Shown: positions 24,341-33,393, counted from the stretch's first letter. The stretch: DNA of 55,406 nucleotides from JAVBOW01 sp031550615 (GCA_031550615.1 JAVBOL010000029.1:1-55406), one strand, 5' to 3'. Notes: generated by a model from the letters alone, not told the origin. Made by a program: numbers and translations.

Positions 24341-25353
24341 TATAATACCTGTTCGAATTGTTGCAGGAAACGCACGTCGTTCTCAAAATAGAGCCTCAGG
24401 TCCCTGACGCCGTATTTGAGCATCGTTATACGCTCGACACCCATGCCGAATGCGAAACCGGAATACTCTTTAGGGTCTATGCCGCATGATTCCAACACAT
24501 TGGGGTCTACCATTCCGCATCCCATGATCTCCAGCCAGCCTGTACCCTTGCAGACGTTGCAGCCCTTGCCGCCGCACAGGTTGCACGACACGTCGACCTC
24601 GGCCGAAGGCTCGGTGAAGGGGAAATACGAAGGGCGCATGCGTATTTGCGCCGCGGGGCCGAACATCTCGCGGGCGAAATAGAGGATCGACTGCTTCATG
24701 TCGGCGAACGACACGCCCCGGTCGATGTAAAGCCCCTCGACCTGGTGGAATATGCAGTGTGCGCGGTAAGAGATCGCCTCGTTGCGGAACACGCGTCCGG
24801 GGCATATCACGCGGATGGGCGGTTTCTGCGTCTCCATCGTACGCACCTGGATCGAGCTGGTGTGCGTGCGCAGCAGCACCTCGGGCCCCACGAAGAACGT
24901 GTCCTGCATATCGCGTGCGGGGTGCTCGGGCGGGAAGTTGAGTGCCGAGAAGACGTGCCAGTCGTCCTCGATCTCGGGCCCGTCGGCAACCGTGTAACCC
25001 AGGCGGTCGAAGATCCTCACGATCTGGTCGCGCACCAGCGATATCGGGTGGCGGCTGCCGGCAACTCCCGCCGACCCGGGACGCGTCATATCGCCCAATG
25101 CCTGTGTATCTGCCTGGGCCGATACACCCTCCTTGAGTTCATTCACGCGGTCCAGCGCCCTGTTTTTAAGCTCGTTGATCTTTTGTCCCAGCTCACGCTT
25201 GAGCTCGGGGGCCACCGCACGGAACTCCTCGACCAGGGCGGTAATCTCACCCTTTTTGCCGAGCATCGCGATGCGGAATTCCTCTACCTCGGCCTCGGCC
25301 TTGGGGATGAACGCTTCGATGCGACCGAGCAGCTCTTCAATTTTTTGTTTCAT
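24340..25353 (-). CDS. pheS: Phenylalanyl-tRNA synthetase alpha subunit
   Basis: A 337-residue class II catalytic subunit that charges tRNA-Phe together with PheT. It has the N-terminal coiled coil (about 1-85), the motif 2 region (RVFRNEAISYRAHCIFHQVEGLYID) and motif 3 (GFAFGMGVERITMLKYG). pheT is not adjacent. It heads a five-gene leftward operon and faces the patatin gene across 70 bp. Confidence 0.96.
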   Translation of the reverse strand: MKQKIEELLGRIEAFIPKAEAEVEEFRIAMLGKKGEITALVEEFRAVAPELKRELGQKINELKNRALDRVNELKEGVSAQADTQALGDMTRPGSAGVAGSRHPISLVRDQIVRIFDRLGYTVADGPEIEDDWHVFSALNFPPEHPARDMQDTFFVGPEVLLRTHTSSIQVRTMETQKPPIRVICPGRVFRNEAISYRAHCIFHQVEGLYIDRGVSFADMKQSILYFAREMFGPAAQIRMRPSYFPFTEPSAEVDVSCNLCGGKGCNVCKGTGWLEIMGCGMVDPNVLESCGIDPKEYSGFAFGMGVERITMLKYGVRDLRLYFENDVRFLQQFEQVL

Positions 25354-25396
25354 TATCTATGAATAATCACTAATTTTACACCCGTATATTTCCTGG

Positions 25397-25404
25397 CAAA
25401 GTTA
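25397..25404 (-). promoter_or_regulatory. pheS operon -7 box
   Basis: On the minus strand TAACTTTG matches TAnnTTTG, 43 bp before the pheS ATG. No good -33 box is seen. Confidence 0.5.
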
Positions 25405-25423
25405 GCAATTATTTTCGGACATT

Positions 25424-27727
25424 ATGCGCAAAACCCTCCTTTTAGCCATACTGCTGTGCCAGGTCGCCCTATCGGCTGCGGGACAGAGCGTTGGCCTGGT
25501 GCTGAGCGGCGGCGGGGCCAAGGGCCTCTACCACATCGGGGTCATCAAGGCCCTGGAAGAGAACGACATCCCCATAGACTACGTTTCAGGCACCTCCATG
25601 GGCTCGATCATCGGCGGCCTGTACGCCATCGGCATGACCCCGCAGCAAATGGAGGCCGAATTCGGCTCAGGCAAAGTACTGTACTGGCTGTCAGGCAAAT
25701 TAGAGGGACGCTACAGGTATTATTTCAAGCAGATGCACCACGACGCGGCCATGCTCACCCTCGGCTTCGAGCGCAACGAAAAGGGCGCCCTGGCCCCCGT
25801 ACTGCCCTCCAACCTGGTGCCATCCGAGCAGCTGGATATGGCATTCGTCGAATATTTCTCACAGGCCACGGTCGCATGCGGCGGCGATTTCGACAAACTG
25901 CTCGTGCCATTCCGCTGCGTAGCCACCGACGCCGCAGCCCGCCGCGAAGTGATCTGCCGGGGCGGCGACCTGGGACGCGCCATACGCTCGTCGATGACCA
26001 TTCCGATGGTATTCAACCCCATACAGACCGACTCCACTGTACTTTACGACGGCGGGCTGTTCAACAACTTCCCCTGGCAGGTGCTGCAAACTGATTTCAC
26101 ACCCGACATACTGATCGGCAGCCTGTGCACCGGCACCAAAGTGGACATCAACCAGAACTCCTCGTCGGGGCTGATCGACAACCTCTTCTCGCTCACCATG
26201 CTCCACACCGACTACTCGCTGCCGCGCCCCACCGACATAATGATCGAACGCGACATGAGCGAGGTCAACATACTCGACTTCTCCAAATCCAAACAGATCA
26301 TCCAGGCCGGCTACGACGACGCCATGGCCATGATGGACCAGATAAAAACCAAGATCGCGGCCCGCACGGCAAGCGAACAGATGGCAGCGCGCCGCGAGGC
26401 CCTGCGCAGCAAATTCCCTCCCCTGGTATTCAGCAATTACCAGATCGAGGGGCTCAACGAAAAACAGACCACATACGTAAGGAATCTTTTAGGTCTCGGG
26501 CGCGGCGACCGCAACTACACCCTTGACGAATTCCGCTCGGCATACTTCAAGATGCTTGCCGAGGGCGACATAACCAGCGACTACCCGACGGTAAATTATG
26601 ACCTGGCCACGGACAGTTTCCACCTTAAGATCACCATGCACACCAAACCAAGCCTGAGGGTGAAATTCGGAGGCAACATATCCTCCACCGCCCTGAACCA
26701 GGCATACATAGGGCTCGAATACAAAACCATAGGCCGCAGCGCCTACACCTGCAATTTCGACGGCTACTTCAGCCCCTTCCACCTCTCGAGCCAGCTCACC
26801 CTGCGAAACGACTTTTACATACGTTCGCCGTTCTACTACGAGGCCGGCCTGTCCTACAACTTCTACAACTACTTCCGCAGCGACTACGGGATGGTATCCA
26901 AAATGAACGACCTCACATACGCTAAATACACCGACACATACGCCAAATTAGCCTTCGGCATGCCGCTTGGCCGACATTCGGTAGCCAACATCCAGGGCAA
27001 CGCCGCAGAGGACACATACCGCTACCAACAAGCCAATAAAGAGTACCAGAAAGGGGACACCCTCGACAAAACCACCTTCAACTTCATCGGCGCCAAAGCC
27101 GAAATAGAACGCAACGACCTCAACCACCTGATGTTCCCCACCCGCGGGATAAGGCAGACCATATCCGCAATATTCATCTCAGGCAGCGAAAACTACCGCC
27201 CCGGGTCATCGGGTAACGCCGCAGGGCAAACCGTAAACAACGTACACCGCTCATGGATCGGCGCACGCTTCACACGCGAACACTATATGCCCACCAAAAT
27301 AGTCCGCTGGCTCACCTTGGGCTACATGGTCGACGCCGTATACACCACCCACCCCGACTTCGAAACCCCGAGCGCCACCAACATAACATCCCCCGCCTTC
27401 ACCCCCACGCCACACAGCAAAATAGTGTACATGAAAGAGTTCCGCTCATCATCATTCCTCGGCGCCGGACTCATCCCCGTAATAGAACTCGCACCCTCAT
27501 TCTGCATCCGCCCAAGCGCATACGCATTCCTGCCGGGCAACTACAACCAAAAGAAAATGGACGTCAAAAGCAGCCTCCGCTACATGTTCGACACATCCAT
27601 CGTCTACCAAACAATGATAGGCCCCATAAGCCTCTCAGTATCGAAATACGACACCTCAAAAAACAACTGGTTCATAACCTTCAACTTCGGCCGCGCTATA
27701 TTTAACCCGAAAGGATTGTTTTATTGA
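25424..27727 (+). CDS. Patatin-like phospholipase with POTRA and outer-membrane barrel
   Basis: A 767-residue outer-membrane protein resembling type Vd autotransporters (PlpD-like). A signal peptide (about 1-20) precedes the patatin lipase domain (about 24-290): oxyanion loop GGGAKG (29-34), nucleophile Ser58 in GTSMG, and Asp209 in YDGG. A POTRA-like segment (about 340-400) and a 16-strand-type barrel (about 410-767, ending FNPKGLFY) follow. The lipase domain may be displayed or held in the periplasm. The coding strand is markedly C-rich near its 3' end. It is a single-gene unit; its 3' region holds copy 1 of the double-hairpin element. Confidence 0.9.
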   Translation: MRKTLLLAILLCQVALSAAGQSVGLVLSGGGAKGLYHIGVIKALEENDIPIDYVSGTSMGSIIGGLYAIGMTPQQMEAEFGSGKVLYWLSGKLEGRYRYYFKQMHHDAAMLTLGFERNEKGALAPVLPSNLVPSEQLDMAFVEYFSQATVACGGDFDKLLVPFRCVATDAAARREVICRGGDLGRAIRSSMTIPMVFNPIQTDSTVLYDGGLFNNFPWQVLQTDFTPDILIGSLCTGTKVDINQNSSSGLIDNLFSLTMLHTDYSLPRPTDIMIERDMSEVNILDFSKSKQIIQAGYDDAMAMMDQIKTKIAARTASEQMAARREALRSKFPPLVFSNYQIEGLNEKQTTYVRNLLGLGRGDRNYTLDEFRSAYFKMLAEGDITSDYPTVNYDLATDSFHLKITMHTKPSLRVKFGGNISSTALNQAYIGLEYKTIGRSAYTCNFDGYFSPFHLSSQLTLRNDFYIRSPFYYEAGLSYNFYNYFRSDYGMVSKMNDLTYAKYTDTYAKLAFGMPLGRHSVANIQGNAAEDTYRYQQANKEYQKGDTLDKTTFNFIGAKAEIERNDLNHLMFPTRGIRQTISAIFISGSENYRPGSSGNAAGQTVNNVHRSWIGARFTREHYMPTKIVRWLTLGYMVDAVYTTHPDFETPSATNITSPAFTPTPHSKIVYMKEFRSSSFLGAGLIPVIELAPSFCIRPSAYAFLPGNYNQKKMDVKSSLRYMFDTSIVYQTMIGPISLSVSKYDTSKNNWFITFNFGRAIFNPKGLFY

Positions 27728-27739
27728 TTGGATTGTTTT

Positions 27740-27790
27740 GTTCTCTTTTGGAAAAGAGAACCAGAAAACTTTTTTGAAAACTGCGTTTTC
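27740..27790 (+). repeat. Double-hairpin element, copy 1
   Basis: Hairpin 1 is GTTCTCTTTT-GG-AAAAGAGAAC (27740-27761), the linker 27762-27775 contains AACTTTTTT, and hairpin 2 is GAAAAC-TGC-GTTTTC (27776-27790). It starts 13 bp after the patatin stop, in that gene's direction. Confidence 0.85.
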
Positions 27791-27816
27791 TGATATTTAC
27801 TCTGTCCGCGCTTAAT

Positions 27817-27866
27817 ACAAGTTAAAAGTGGGGGATGCTTAAAGGCATCCCCCACTTTTAACTTGT
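27817..27866. terminator. 22-bp perfect hairpin, bidirectional terminator
   Basis: Stem 27817-27838 pairs perfectly with 27845-27866 around the loop TTAAAG. It lies midway between the convergent patatin and nadA genes and between two inverted copies of the double-hairpin element. Confidence 0.8.
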
Positions 27867-27894
27867 TCTAAATGTCCGAATAAAGTAAGTCCCA

Positions 27895-27945
27895 GGATAC
27901 GAAGTATCCAAAAAAGTTCTTTGGTACTTTCTTCCAAGAAAGTAC
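27895..27945 (-). repeat. Double-hairpin element, copy 2
   Basis: On the minus strand hairpin 1 is GTACTTTCTT-GG-AAGAAAGTAC (27945-27924), the linker 27923-27910 contains AACTTTTTT, and hairpin 2 is GGATAC-TTC-GTATCC (27909-27895). It begins 35 bp after the nadA stop, in nadA's direction. Confidence 0.85.
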
Positions 27946-27980
27946 ATGACAGCCCATTCAACAAATCAACCCTCCCGGGG

Positions 27981-28916
27981 TTAAATCTTTAGCATTGCCT
28001 GGATCGAGGTTATTGCTTTTTTGGCGGTTTCGGGGTCTACGGTTACTTCGGGGGCTTCTTCTTTGAGTGACCTTTCGATTTTTTCGAGGGTCATCAATTT
28101 CATGTATCTGCAGTCGTTGCAGCCGCATGTAGCGTCGTTTCCAGGGACGGGGATGAATAGTTTGCCGGGGTTGTCGGCTTTCATTTTATGGAGTATGCCG
28201 GGTTCCGTGGCTACTATAAATTCTTGCGCGGGGCTTTTTGTGGCGTAGTCGAGCAGGGCCGCTGTGCTGCCTATTTCGTCGGCGAGGATCAGCACGGGGG
28301 CTTTGCATTCGGGGTGTGCAAGGACTTTGGCCCGGGGGTGCGCTTTTTTTAGCTCCACTATGGCCTCGACGGAGAATTCCTCGTGTACATGGCATGCCCC
28401 GTCCCAGAGGATTATTTCGGGGCGGTCGGTTACCTTCTTTATGTAACTGCCAAGGTTGCGGTCCGGCCCGAATATGATGGGTGTTCCTTTGGGGAGCGAT
28501 TCGACGACTTTCACGGCGTTGGATGAGGTGCAGCAGATGTCGGTGAGGGCTTTTACGGCGGCTGAGGTGTTTACATAGCTTATTACGGTGTGGCCGGGGT
28601 GTGCGGCGACGAACTCACGGAATTCATCGGCGGGGCACGATTCGGCCAGGGAGCATCCGGCTTCCAGGTCGGGTATTATGACCTTCTTGCCGGGAGAGAG
28701 TATTTTCGCTGTTTCGGCCATGAAGTGCACGCCGGCGAATACGATAATATCTGCCTGGCAGTCGGCGGCCTTTTGTGACAGGGCGAGCGAGTCGCCGACA
28801 AAATCGGCGACGTCCTGCACGTCTCCCACGGTGTAGTAGTGTGCGAGTATTATCGCGTTCTTTTCCTTTTTGAGTTTCGCTATCGACTCTTTTACGGTTC
28901 GGTGGTTGTCAACCAT
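27981..28916 (-). CDS. nadA: Quinolinate synthase
   Basis: A 311-residue 4Fe-4S enzyme that condenses iminoaspartate with dihydroxyacetone phosphate to quinolinate in NAD synthesis. Family motifs are present: LAHYYTVGDVQDVADFVGDS, the cluster cysteines in DICCTSSNA and CGCNDCRYM, and HPEC in the middle repeat. Length is normal. nadB and nadC are not in the window. Its 5' side faces the candidate origin region. Confidence 0.95.
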   Translation of the reverse strand: MVDNHRTVKESIAKLKKEKNAIILAHYYTVGDVQDVADFVGDSLALSQKAADCQADIIVFAGVHFMAETAKILSPGKKVIIPDLEAGCSLAESCPADEFREFVAAHPGHTVISYVNTSAAVKALTDICCTSSNAVKVVESLPKGTPIIFGPDRNLGSYIKKVTDRPEIILWDGACHVHEEFSVEAIVELKKAHPRAKVLAHPECKAPVLILADEIGSTAALLDYATKSPAQEFIVATEPGILHKMKADNPGKLFIPVPGNDATCGCNDCRYMKLMTLEKIERSLKEEAPEVTVDPETAKKAITSIQAMLKI

Positions 28917-29269
28917 GATTCTTTTTATTTTTTTCTTTCTTTTAAATTAAAATAAAAGAAGATAATAACAATAATAGGCGTTGATGGTGTTGATAACACT
29001 TTTATAAAAACTTGCCGACAAACCTCCCGACAAATCTTTCGCCGTCCGGCAGTTTCGGGATCGGCTGCACCGCCTGTTTATTAACATCTGTTGATTAATG
29101 TTATTAACACTTTTTTGTCCACACCGGCAGTTTAAAAGTATGATGAAAACTCACGAAACTTTTTTCTTGCATTTTTCCCTTCCCGATCCGTATGTTAAAA
29201 TTTCCTTTCGGTGCAAGGTCCGCTCCCAAAAGCTTTCATAAAGTTTTAAACCTCTTCCTTACAAAATTA
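28917..29269. other. Candidate chromosomal replication origin (oriC)
   Basis: A 353-bp AT-rich gap without a gene. Six 9-mers resemble DnaA boxes: TTATCAACA (28988-28996 minus; 29267-29275 plus), TTATTAACA (29078-29086, 29101-29109), TAATCAACA (29089-29097 minus) and TTGTCCACA (29115-29123). Four fall within 46 bp. 28921-28976 is almost pure A/T, as an unwinding element would be. A parS site lies about 10 kb away. This is an inference from pattern; dnaA is not in the window. Confidence 0.6.
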
Positions 29270-30292
29270 TCAACATTTGTCGGCGGTTATAATCCTTTGG
29301 GCCAGTGATCGGTACGTTTCCGCCAGCTCTCCGTTTTCAACAACCTGCGAACTCTGCCCCTCGGCGGGCAAAACCATAGGTATGGCGGCCAGTAAAGGAA
29401 GGCCCTGCTCGCGCGCCAGCGCCGCCCCGCCGCCTTTCCCGAAAATGTAATAACGACTCCCGGGCAACTCCGCAGGGGTGAACCACGCCATGTTTTCAAC
29501 AATCCCAAGAACGGGGACGGCGATGCTCTCGGCCTTGAACATGGCTATTCCGCGCACCACGTCGGCCACGGCCAACTCCTGGGGCGTGGTCACGATCACG
29601 GCGGCGCAGACCTTCAGTTCGCTCAGTATTGTCAGGTGCACGTCGCCCGTCCCCGGAGGCATGTCGATCAGCAGGTAGTCCAACTCACCCCACAGGGTCT
29701 GGTGTATCATCTGGCGCAGGGCGCTGGTGGCCATCGGTCCGCGCCACACGAGCGCATCCGACGCGTTTATGAAAAATCCGATTGACATCACCTTGACCCC
29801 GTGCGCCAGGGCGGGCGACATCATATCCTTGCCGTCGATGTTTTCGACCTCGGGACGGTAATTCTCAACCCCGAAGAGTTTTCCCTGCGAGGGGCCATAT
29901 ATATCCGCGTCGAGCACCCCCACGCGGTAACCCATCCCGGAGAGCGCCAGCGCGAGGGAAGCGGTGACGGTCGATTTGCCGACTCCGCCTTTTCCCGAGG
30001 CGATGGCTATGATGCGCTGGGCGTGCACGGCCTCGGGTGCGGGACGCTCGGCGCGCGGTTTCACCGAGGGCTCCTGCAGCAGCACCGTCACCTGCGCCCC
30101 GGGAAACTGCGCGGCCAAAATCGCTTCGGCCTGTTTTTTGATTGATCCTGCAAAGGGGTCGCGCGAACGCGCCAGTCCGATGGTGATGCGTACGCGCCCC
30201 TCCTCCACCGACACGCCGCGCACCTCGACCGGCTTGCCGTTTTCGGGATGCACCAGGGCGGATAGCGCCCCGCGTATATCTTTTTCTTCCAT
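29270..30292 (-). CDS. Mrp/ApbC-type Fe-S cluster carrier ATPase
   Basis: A 340-residue P-loop protein. The N-terminal 75 residues form a MIP18/DUF59-like domain and the remainder a Mrp ATPase with the deviant Walker A GKGGVGKS, a DADIYGPSQGKLFG segment and the MPPGTGD motif. Family members carry and hand over 4Fe-4S clusters, possibly to NadA and other cluster enzymes. The CxxC commonly seen near the C-terminus is not obvious here. The stop codon falls within one of the DnaA-box-like 9-mers. Confidence 0.9.
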   Translation of the reverse strand: MEEKDIRGALSALVHPENGKPVEVRGVSVEEGRVRITIGLARSRDPFAGSIKKQAEAILAAQFPGAQVTVLLQEPSVKPRAERPAPEAVHAQRIIAIASGKGGVGKSTVTASLALALSGMGYRVGVLDADIYGPSQGKLFGVENYRPEVENIDGKDMMSPALAHGVKVMSIGFFINASDALVWRGPMATSALRQMIHQTLWGELDYLLIDMPPGTGDVHLTILSELKVCAAVIVTTPQELAVADVVRGIAMFKAESIAVPVLGIVENMAWFTPAELPGSRYYIFGKGGGAALAREQGLPLLAAIPMVLPAEGQSSQVVENGELAETYRSLAQRIITADKC

Positions 30293-30313
30293 AACGAACG
30301 AAGTTTATACGGA

Positions 30314-30321
30314 CAAAATTA
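30314..30321 (-). promoter_or_regulatory. mrp -7 box
   Basis: On the minus strand TAATTTTG matches TAnnTTTG, 21 bp before the mrp ATG. Confidence 0.45.
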
Positions 30322-30371
30322 GCCAATTTTCTCAAACCGCGCCGTCCACGCCCCATTTCAGCGAAAAGTAT

Positions 30372-30379
30372 TACCTTTG
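30372..30379 (+). promoter_or_regulatory. sppA -7 box
   Basis: TACCTTTG matches TAnnTTTG, 22 bp before the sppA ATG. Confidence 0.6.
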
Positions 30380-30401
30380 TATGATATAAAACCGGAGTGT
30401 T

Positions 30402-32165
30402 ATGAACAGCTTTTTTAAAACCTTTTGGGCGGCGTTGCTCGCTTTCTTCGTTGCCAACGCGCTTCTGACCTTTCTGTCGTTCGTCTTTTTCGCGGGGTTG
30501 ATCGCCGCCCTGGGCACCAGCCGCCCCGCCGTCGTAAGTGCCAACAGCGTGCTTGAGATCGACCTGGCAACGCCGATCACCGATGCCCCGCGCAGCTCCG
30601 CCGTCGAGAATTTCGACTTTATGAGCATGCGCATGCGCCCGTCCAACACCATACTCCAGGCCGTGACGGCTGTGGAGAGCGCCGCGGTCGACAGCCGCAT
30701 CAAGGGCATTCTGCTCAACATACGCGGCGGGGATATAAACACCGCCAACCTTGAGGAGCTGCACAATGCGATCACGCGTTTCAAGGAGTCGGGTAAATTC
30801 GTGGTCTCTTACAGCGAACACTATACCCAGGGGCGTTATTTCCTCGCCTCGGCTGCCGATTCCATCTACCTCAGCCCGCTCGGTTCGCTCGACTGGCAGG
30901 GGTTGAGCGGCAGCGTGATGTTCTATAAGGGACTGCTCGACAAACTGGGCGTCCAGGCGCAGATCGTGCGCCACGGCTCATTCAAATCGGCTGTCGAGCC
31001 GTTTATGTACGACAGGATGAGCCCCGAGAACCGCCTTCAGATGCAGACCGTGGTCGATTCTTTCTGGGATGCCGTTTCGGGACAGGTCGCCGCCTCGCGC
31101 GGCATCGACACCCTCGCCCTCAAACAATATGCCTCGTCGCTTGAGGTCTACTCGCCCGGTCGCGCCGCCGAACTGGGCCTTGTGGACGGGGTGCTCTATG
31201 CCGACCAGGTGCGCGGGGTGGTCAATTCGCTGTTGGGCAACGAACCCGACGGGCAGATCAACACCGTGTCTCTGCCTGGTTATATAAGCGCCACGTCCAT
31301 GCAGCGCGGCCACTCTTCGGCCAACCTGGTGCGCATCGTCTATGCCGACGGCGAGATCGTCGACGGCAAGGGCGAACCGGGGCAGGTGGGCAGCGAACGC
31401 CTTGCCGGACAACTTGCCGACGCACGTGCCGACCAGGACGTTAAAGCCGTCGTGCTCAGGGTCAACTCGCCGGGAGGCAGCGCCCTGGCCTCGGAGATGA
31501 TCTGGCGTGAGGTGGAACTGCTCCGAAAAGAGAAACCCGTCGTGGTGTCCATGGGCGGCGTGGCCGCCTCGGGTGGATACTACATCAGCTGCGGCGCCGA
31601 CGCGATACTCTGCGACCGCTTTACGCTGACCGGCTCGATAGGGGTTTTCGGCGTGCTGATGAACCTCGAAAAGGGGCTTAAAGATAAACTCGGAATTACG
31701 GTGGATGTGGTGCGCACCTCGCCCTCGGCAGACCTCGGCTCGGCTTTCCGCAGCCTTTCCGCCTCTGAAAACACCTATATGATGCGCCAGATAGAACAGG
31801 TCTACACGACATTCGTAGGCCATGTGGCAGAGGGGCGCAACCTGAGCTACGAGGCTGTCGACGCTATCGGCGGTGGCCGCGTGTGGGCCGGGTCGGATGC
31901 CCTGCGCACGGGCCTTGCCGACGGTTACGGCGGCCTGAAAGACGCGATCAACCTGGCCGCCGACCGCGCGGGAGTGGCCGCCGACTTTTCGGTGGATGAG
32001 GCGCACCAGGGCGGCAGCACGCTCGATCTGATCCTCACCGGACTTTCCCAGGCGCGCGCGCAGGGTGAGCTCGGGGAGATATTTTCCCAGTACAAAAACG
32101 TGCAGGGGGTGCTCGGCGGGGCGCGCATCCAGGCGCGCATGCCATTTATATTGGAGGTCGAATAA
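30402..32165 (+). CDS. sppA: Signal peptide peptidase SppA (67K type)
   Basis: A 587-residue inner-membrane serine protease that degrades cleaved signal peptides. An N-terminal membrane segment (about 12-35) is followed by two S49 domains. The general base Lys195 lies in HGSFKSAVEPF and the nucleophile Ser390 in GGVAASGGYY, as in the long SppA form; the NSPGGS loop is also present. Length is normal. It is monocistronic and ends at a terminator shared with the convergent aminotransferase. Confidence 0.94.
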   Translation: MNSFFKTFWAALLAFFVANALLTFLSFVFFAGLIAALGTSRPAVVSANSVLEIDLATPITDAPRSSAVENFDFMSMRMRPSNTILQAVTAVESAAVDSRIKGILLNIRGGDINTANLEELHNAITRFKESGKFVVSYSEHYTQGRYFLASAADSIYLSPLGSLDWQGLSGSVMFYKGLLDKLGVQAQIVRHGSFKSAVEPFMYDRMSPENRLQMQTVVDSFWDAVSGQVAASRGIDTLALKQYASSLEVYSPGRAAELGLVDGVLYADQVRGVVNSLLGNEPDGQINTVSLPGYISATSMQRGHSSANLVRIVYADGEIVDGKGEPGQVGSERLAGQLADARADQDVKAVVLRVNSPGGSALASEMIWREVELLRKEKPVVVSMGGVAASGGYYISCGADAILCDRFTLTGSIGVFGVLMNLEKGLKDKLGITVDVVRTSPSADLGSAFRSLSASENTYMMRQIEQVYTTFVGHVAEGRNLSYEAVDAIGGGRVWAGSDALRTGLADGYGGLKDAINLAADRAGVAADFSVDEAHQGGSTLDLILTGLSQARAQGELGEIFSQYKNVQGVLGGARIQARMPFILEVE

Positions 32166-32167
32166 TG

Positions 32168-32206
32168 AAACAGGAATGCCGCCTTCACCGGGCGGCATTC
32201 CTGTTT
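32168..32206. terminator. Bidirectional terminator
   Basis: AAACAGGAATGCCGCC pairs perfectly with GGCGGCATTCCTGTTT around a 7-nt loop between convergent genes. Confidence 0.9.
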
Positions 32207-33393
32207 TAAATGGAGTTCAAAACTCCCGATATGGTCGCGCAAACCTCGCGCACCTGACTCTCCGAGATGGTAAGCGGCGGCGAGATCCGAAACGCCGTGT
32301 CGCAGAAAAGGAACCAGTCGCTCATCACCCCGGCCTTCATAAGCCCCGCGACGGCGGCATGGAGTTTTTCCGGCGATCCCACTTCGACGGCCATGATGAG
32401 CCCCGAGCGGCGGATCTCCTTTACGGCGGGGTGTGCGCACAGCAGCTCCTCGAAGAGAGATCCCAGCTCCTCGACACGCTCCAGGATCCCCTCGTCGAGG
32501 ATATATTCCAACGCAGCCAGCCCGGCTGCGCAGCACACCGGATGCCCTCCGAAAGTGGTTATATGCCCCAGCGCGGGATTTTGGGAAAGCACGCCCATTA
32601 TCTGGCGCGAGGAGATGAAAGCTCCCAGGGGCATTCCCCCGCCCAACGCCTTGGCCAGGCAGAGGATGTCCGGCTCGATGCCGCATCCCCCGAAAGCGAA
32701 CATGCGCCCGGTGCGCCCCATCCCGGTCTGTATCTCGTCCAGGATCAGCAGCGCGCCCACGTCCGTGCAGCGTTTGCGCAGCGCGCGCAGGTAGCCCGGC
32801 GCGGGTAGCCGGATCCCTGCCTCGCCCTGCACGCACTCGGCGATCACACAGGCCGTTTCGCCGGTGATGGCATCCAACTGCGCGAAGTCGTTATAGTCTA
32901 TTTGGGTGACCAAAGGCAGCAGCGGGCCATACCCCTCGACGAATTCGCTGCCCCCCATCACGCTCATCGCCCCGTGCGTCGAGCCGTGGTAAGCGCCTTT
33001 AAAACTGACGATCCCCGCGCGCCCGGTGTAGCGTTTGGCGAGTTTGAGCGCCCCCTCGACCGCCTCGGCGCCCGAATTGACGAAATATACCGAATTGAGC
33101 GCATCGGGCAGCAATCCGCAAAGTTTGGCGGCCAGGCGAACCTGCGGCGTTTCGATCAACTCGCCGTAGACCATAAGGTGCATATAGTCAGCAGCCTGGC
33201 GCTGCACGGCCTCGACCACGCGCGGATTCGCGTGCCCCACGTTGCTGACCGACACGCCGGCGATCAGATCGACGATGCGTTCGCCCGAGGGCGTATAATA
33301 ATAGATGCCTTCTGCGCGCACGGCCTCTATCCCGATGGGGGCGGGAGAGGTCTGACCTATATTTTCAAAAAATTGTTGCCTTAAAGTTTTCAT
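32206..33393 (-). CDS. Class III PLP-dependent aminotransferase
   Basis: A 395-residue aminotransferase of the acetylornithine/ornithine group. Family motifs are the cofactor phosphate loop VNSGAEAVEGALKLA, the LILDEIQTGMGRTG motif and the PLP lysine in LCLAKALGGGMPLGAF. The substrate is uncertain, since no arginine genes are nearby. The ATG at 33393 (MKTLRQQFF) is chosen because the frame upstream runs into trmH. It shares one base with the trmH stop in a five-gene operon led by cvpA. Confidence 0.88.
   Translation of the reverse strand: MKTLRQQFFENIGQTSPAPIGIEAVRAEGIYYYTPSGERIVDLIAGVSVSNVGHANPRVVEAVQRQAADYMHLMVYGELIETPQVRLAAKLCGLLPDALNSVYFVNSGAEAVEGALKLAKRYTGRAGIVSFKGAYHGSTHGAMSVMGGSEFVEGYGPLLPLVTQIDYNDFAQLDAITGETACVIAECVQGEAGIRLPAPGYLRALRKRCTDVGALLILDEIQTGMGRTGRMFAFGGCGIEPDILCLAKALGGGMPLGAFISSRQIMGVLSQNPALGHITTFGGHPVCCAAGLAALEYILDEGILERVEELGSLFEELLCAHPAVKEIRRSGLIMAVEVGSPEKLHAAVAGLMKAGVMSDWFLFCDTAFRISPPLTISESQVREVCATISGVLNSI

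Noticed and set aside
27893..27903. Promoter boxes after hairpin 2 in copies 1 and 2 of the double-hairpin element
   Set aside because: At the position where copy 3 has TATATTTG, these copies read TATTTACT and GGACTTAC, which do not fit TAnnTTTG.
29170..30100. A local GC-skew switch at the candidate origin
   Set aside because: Hand counts on sample lines gave mixed signs on both sides (coding strand effects dominate), so skew within this window neither supports nor refutes oriC.
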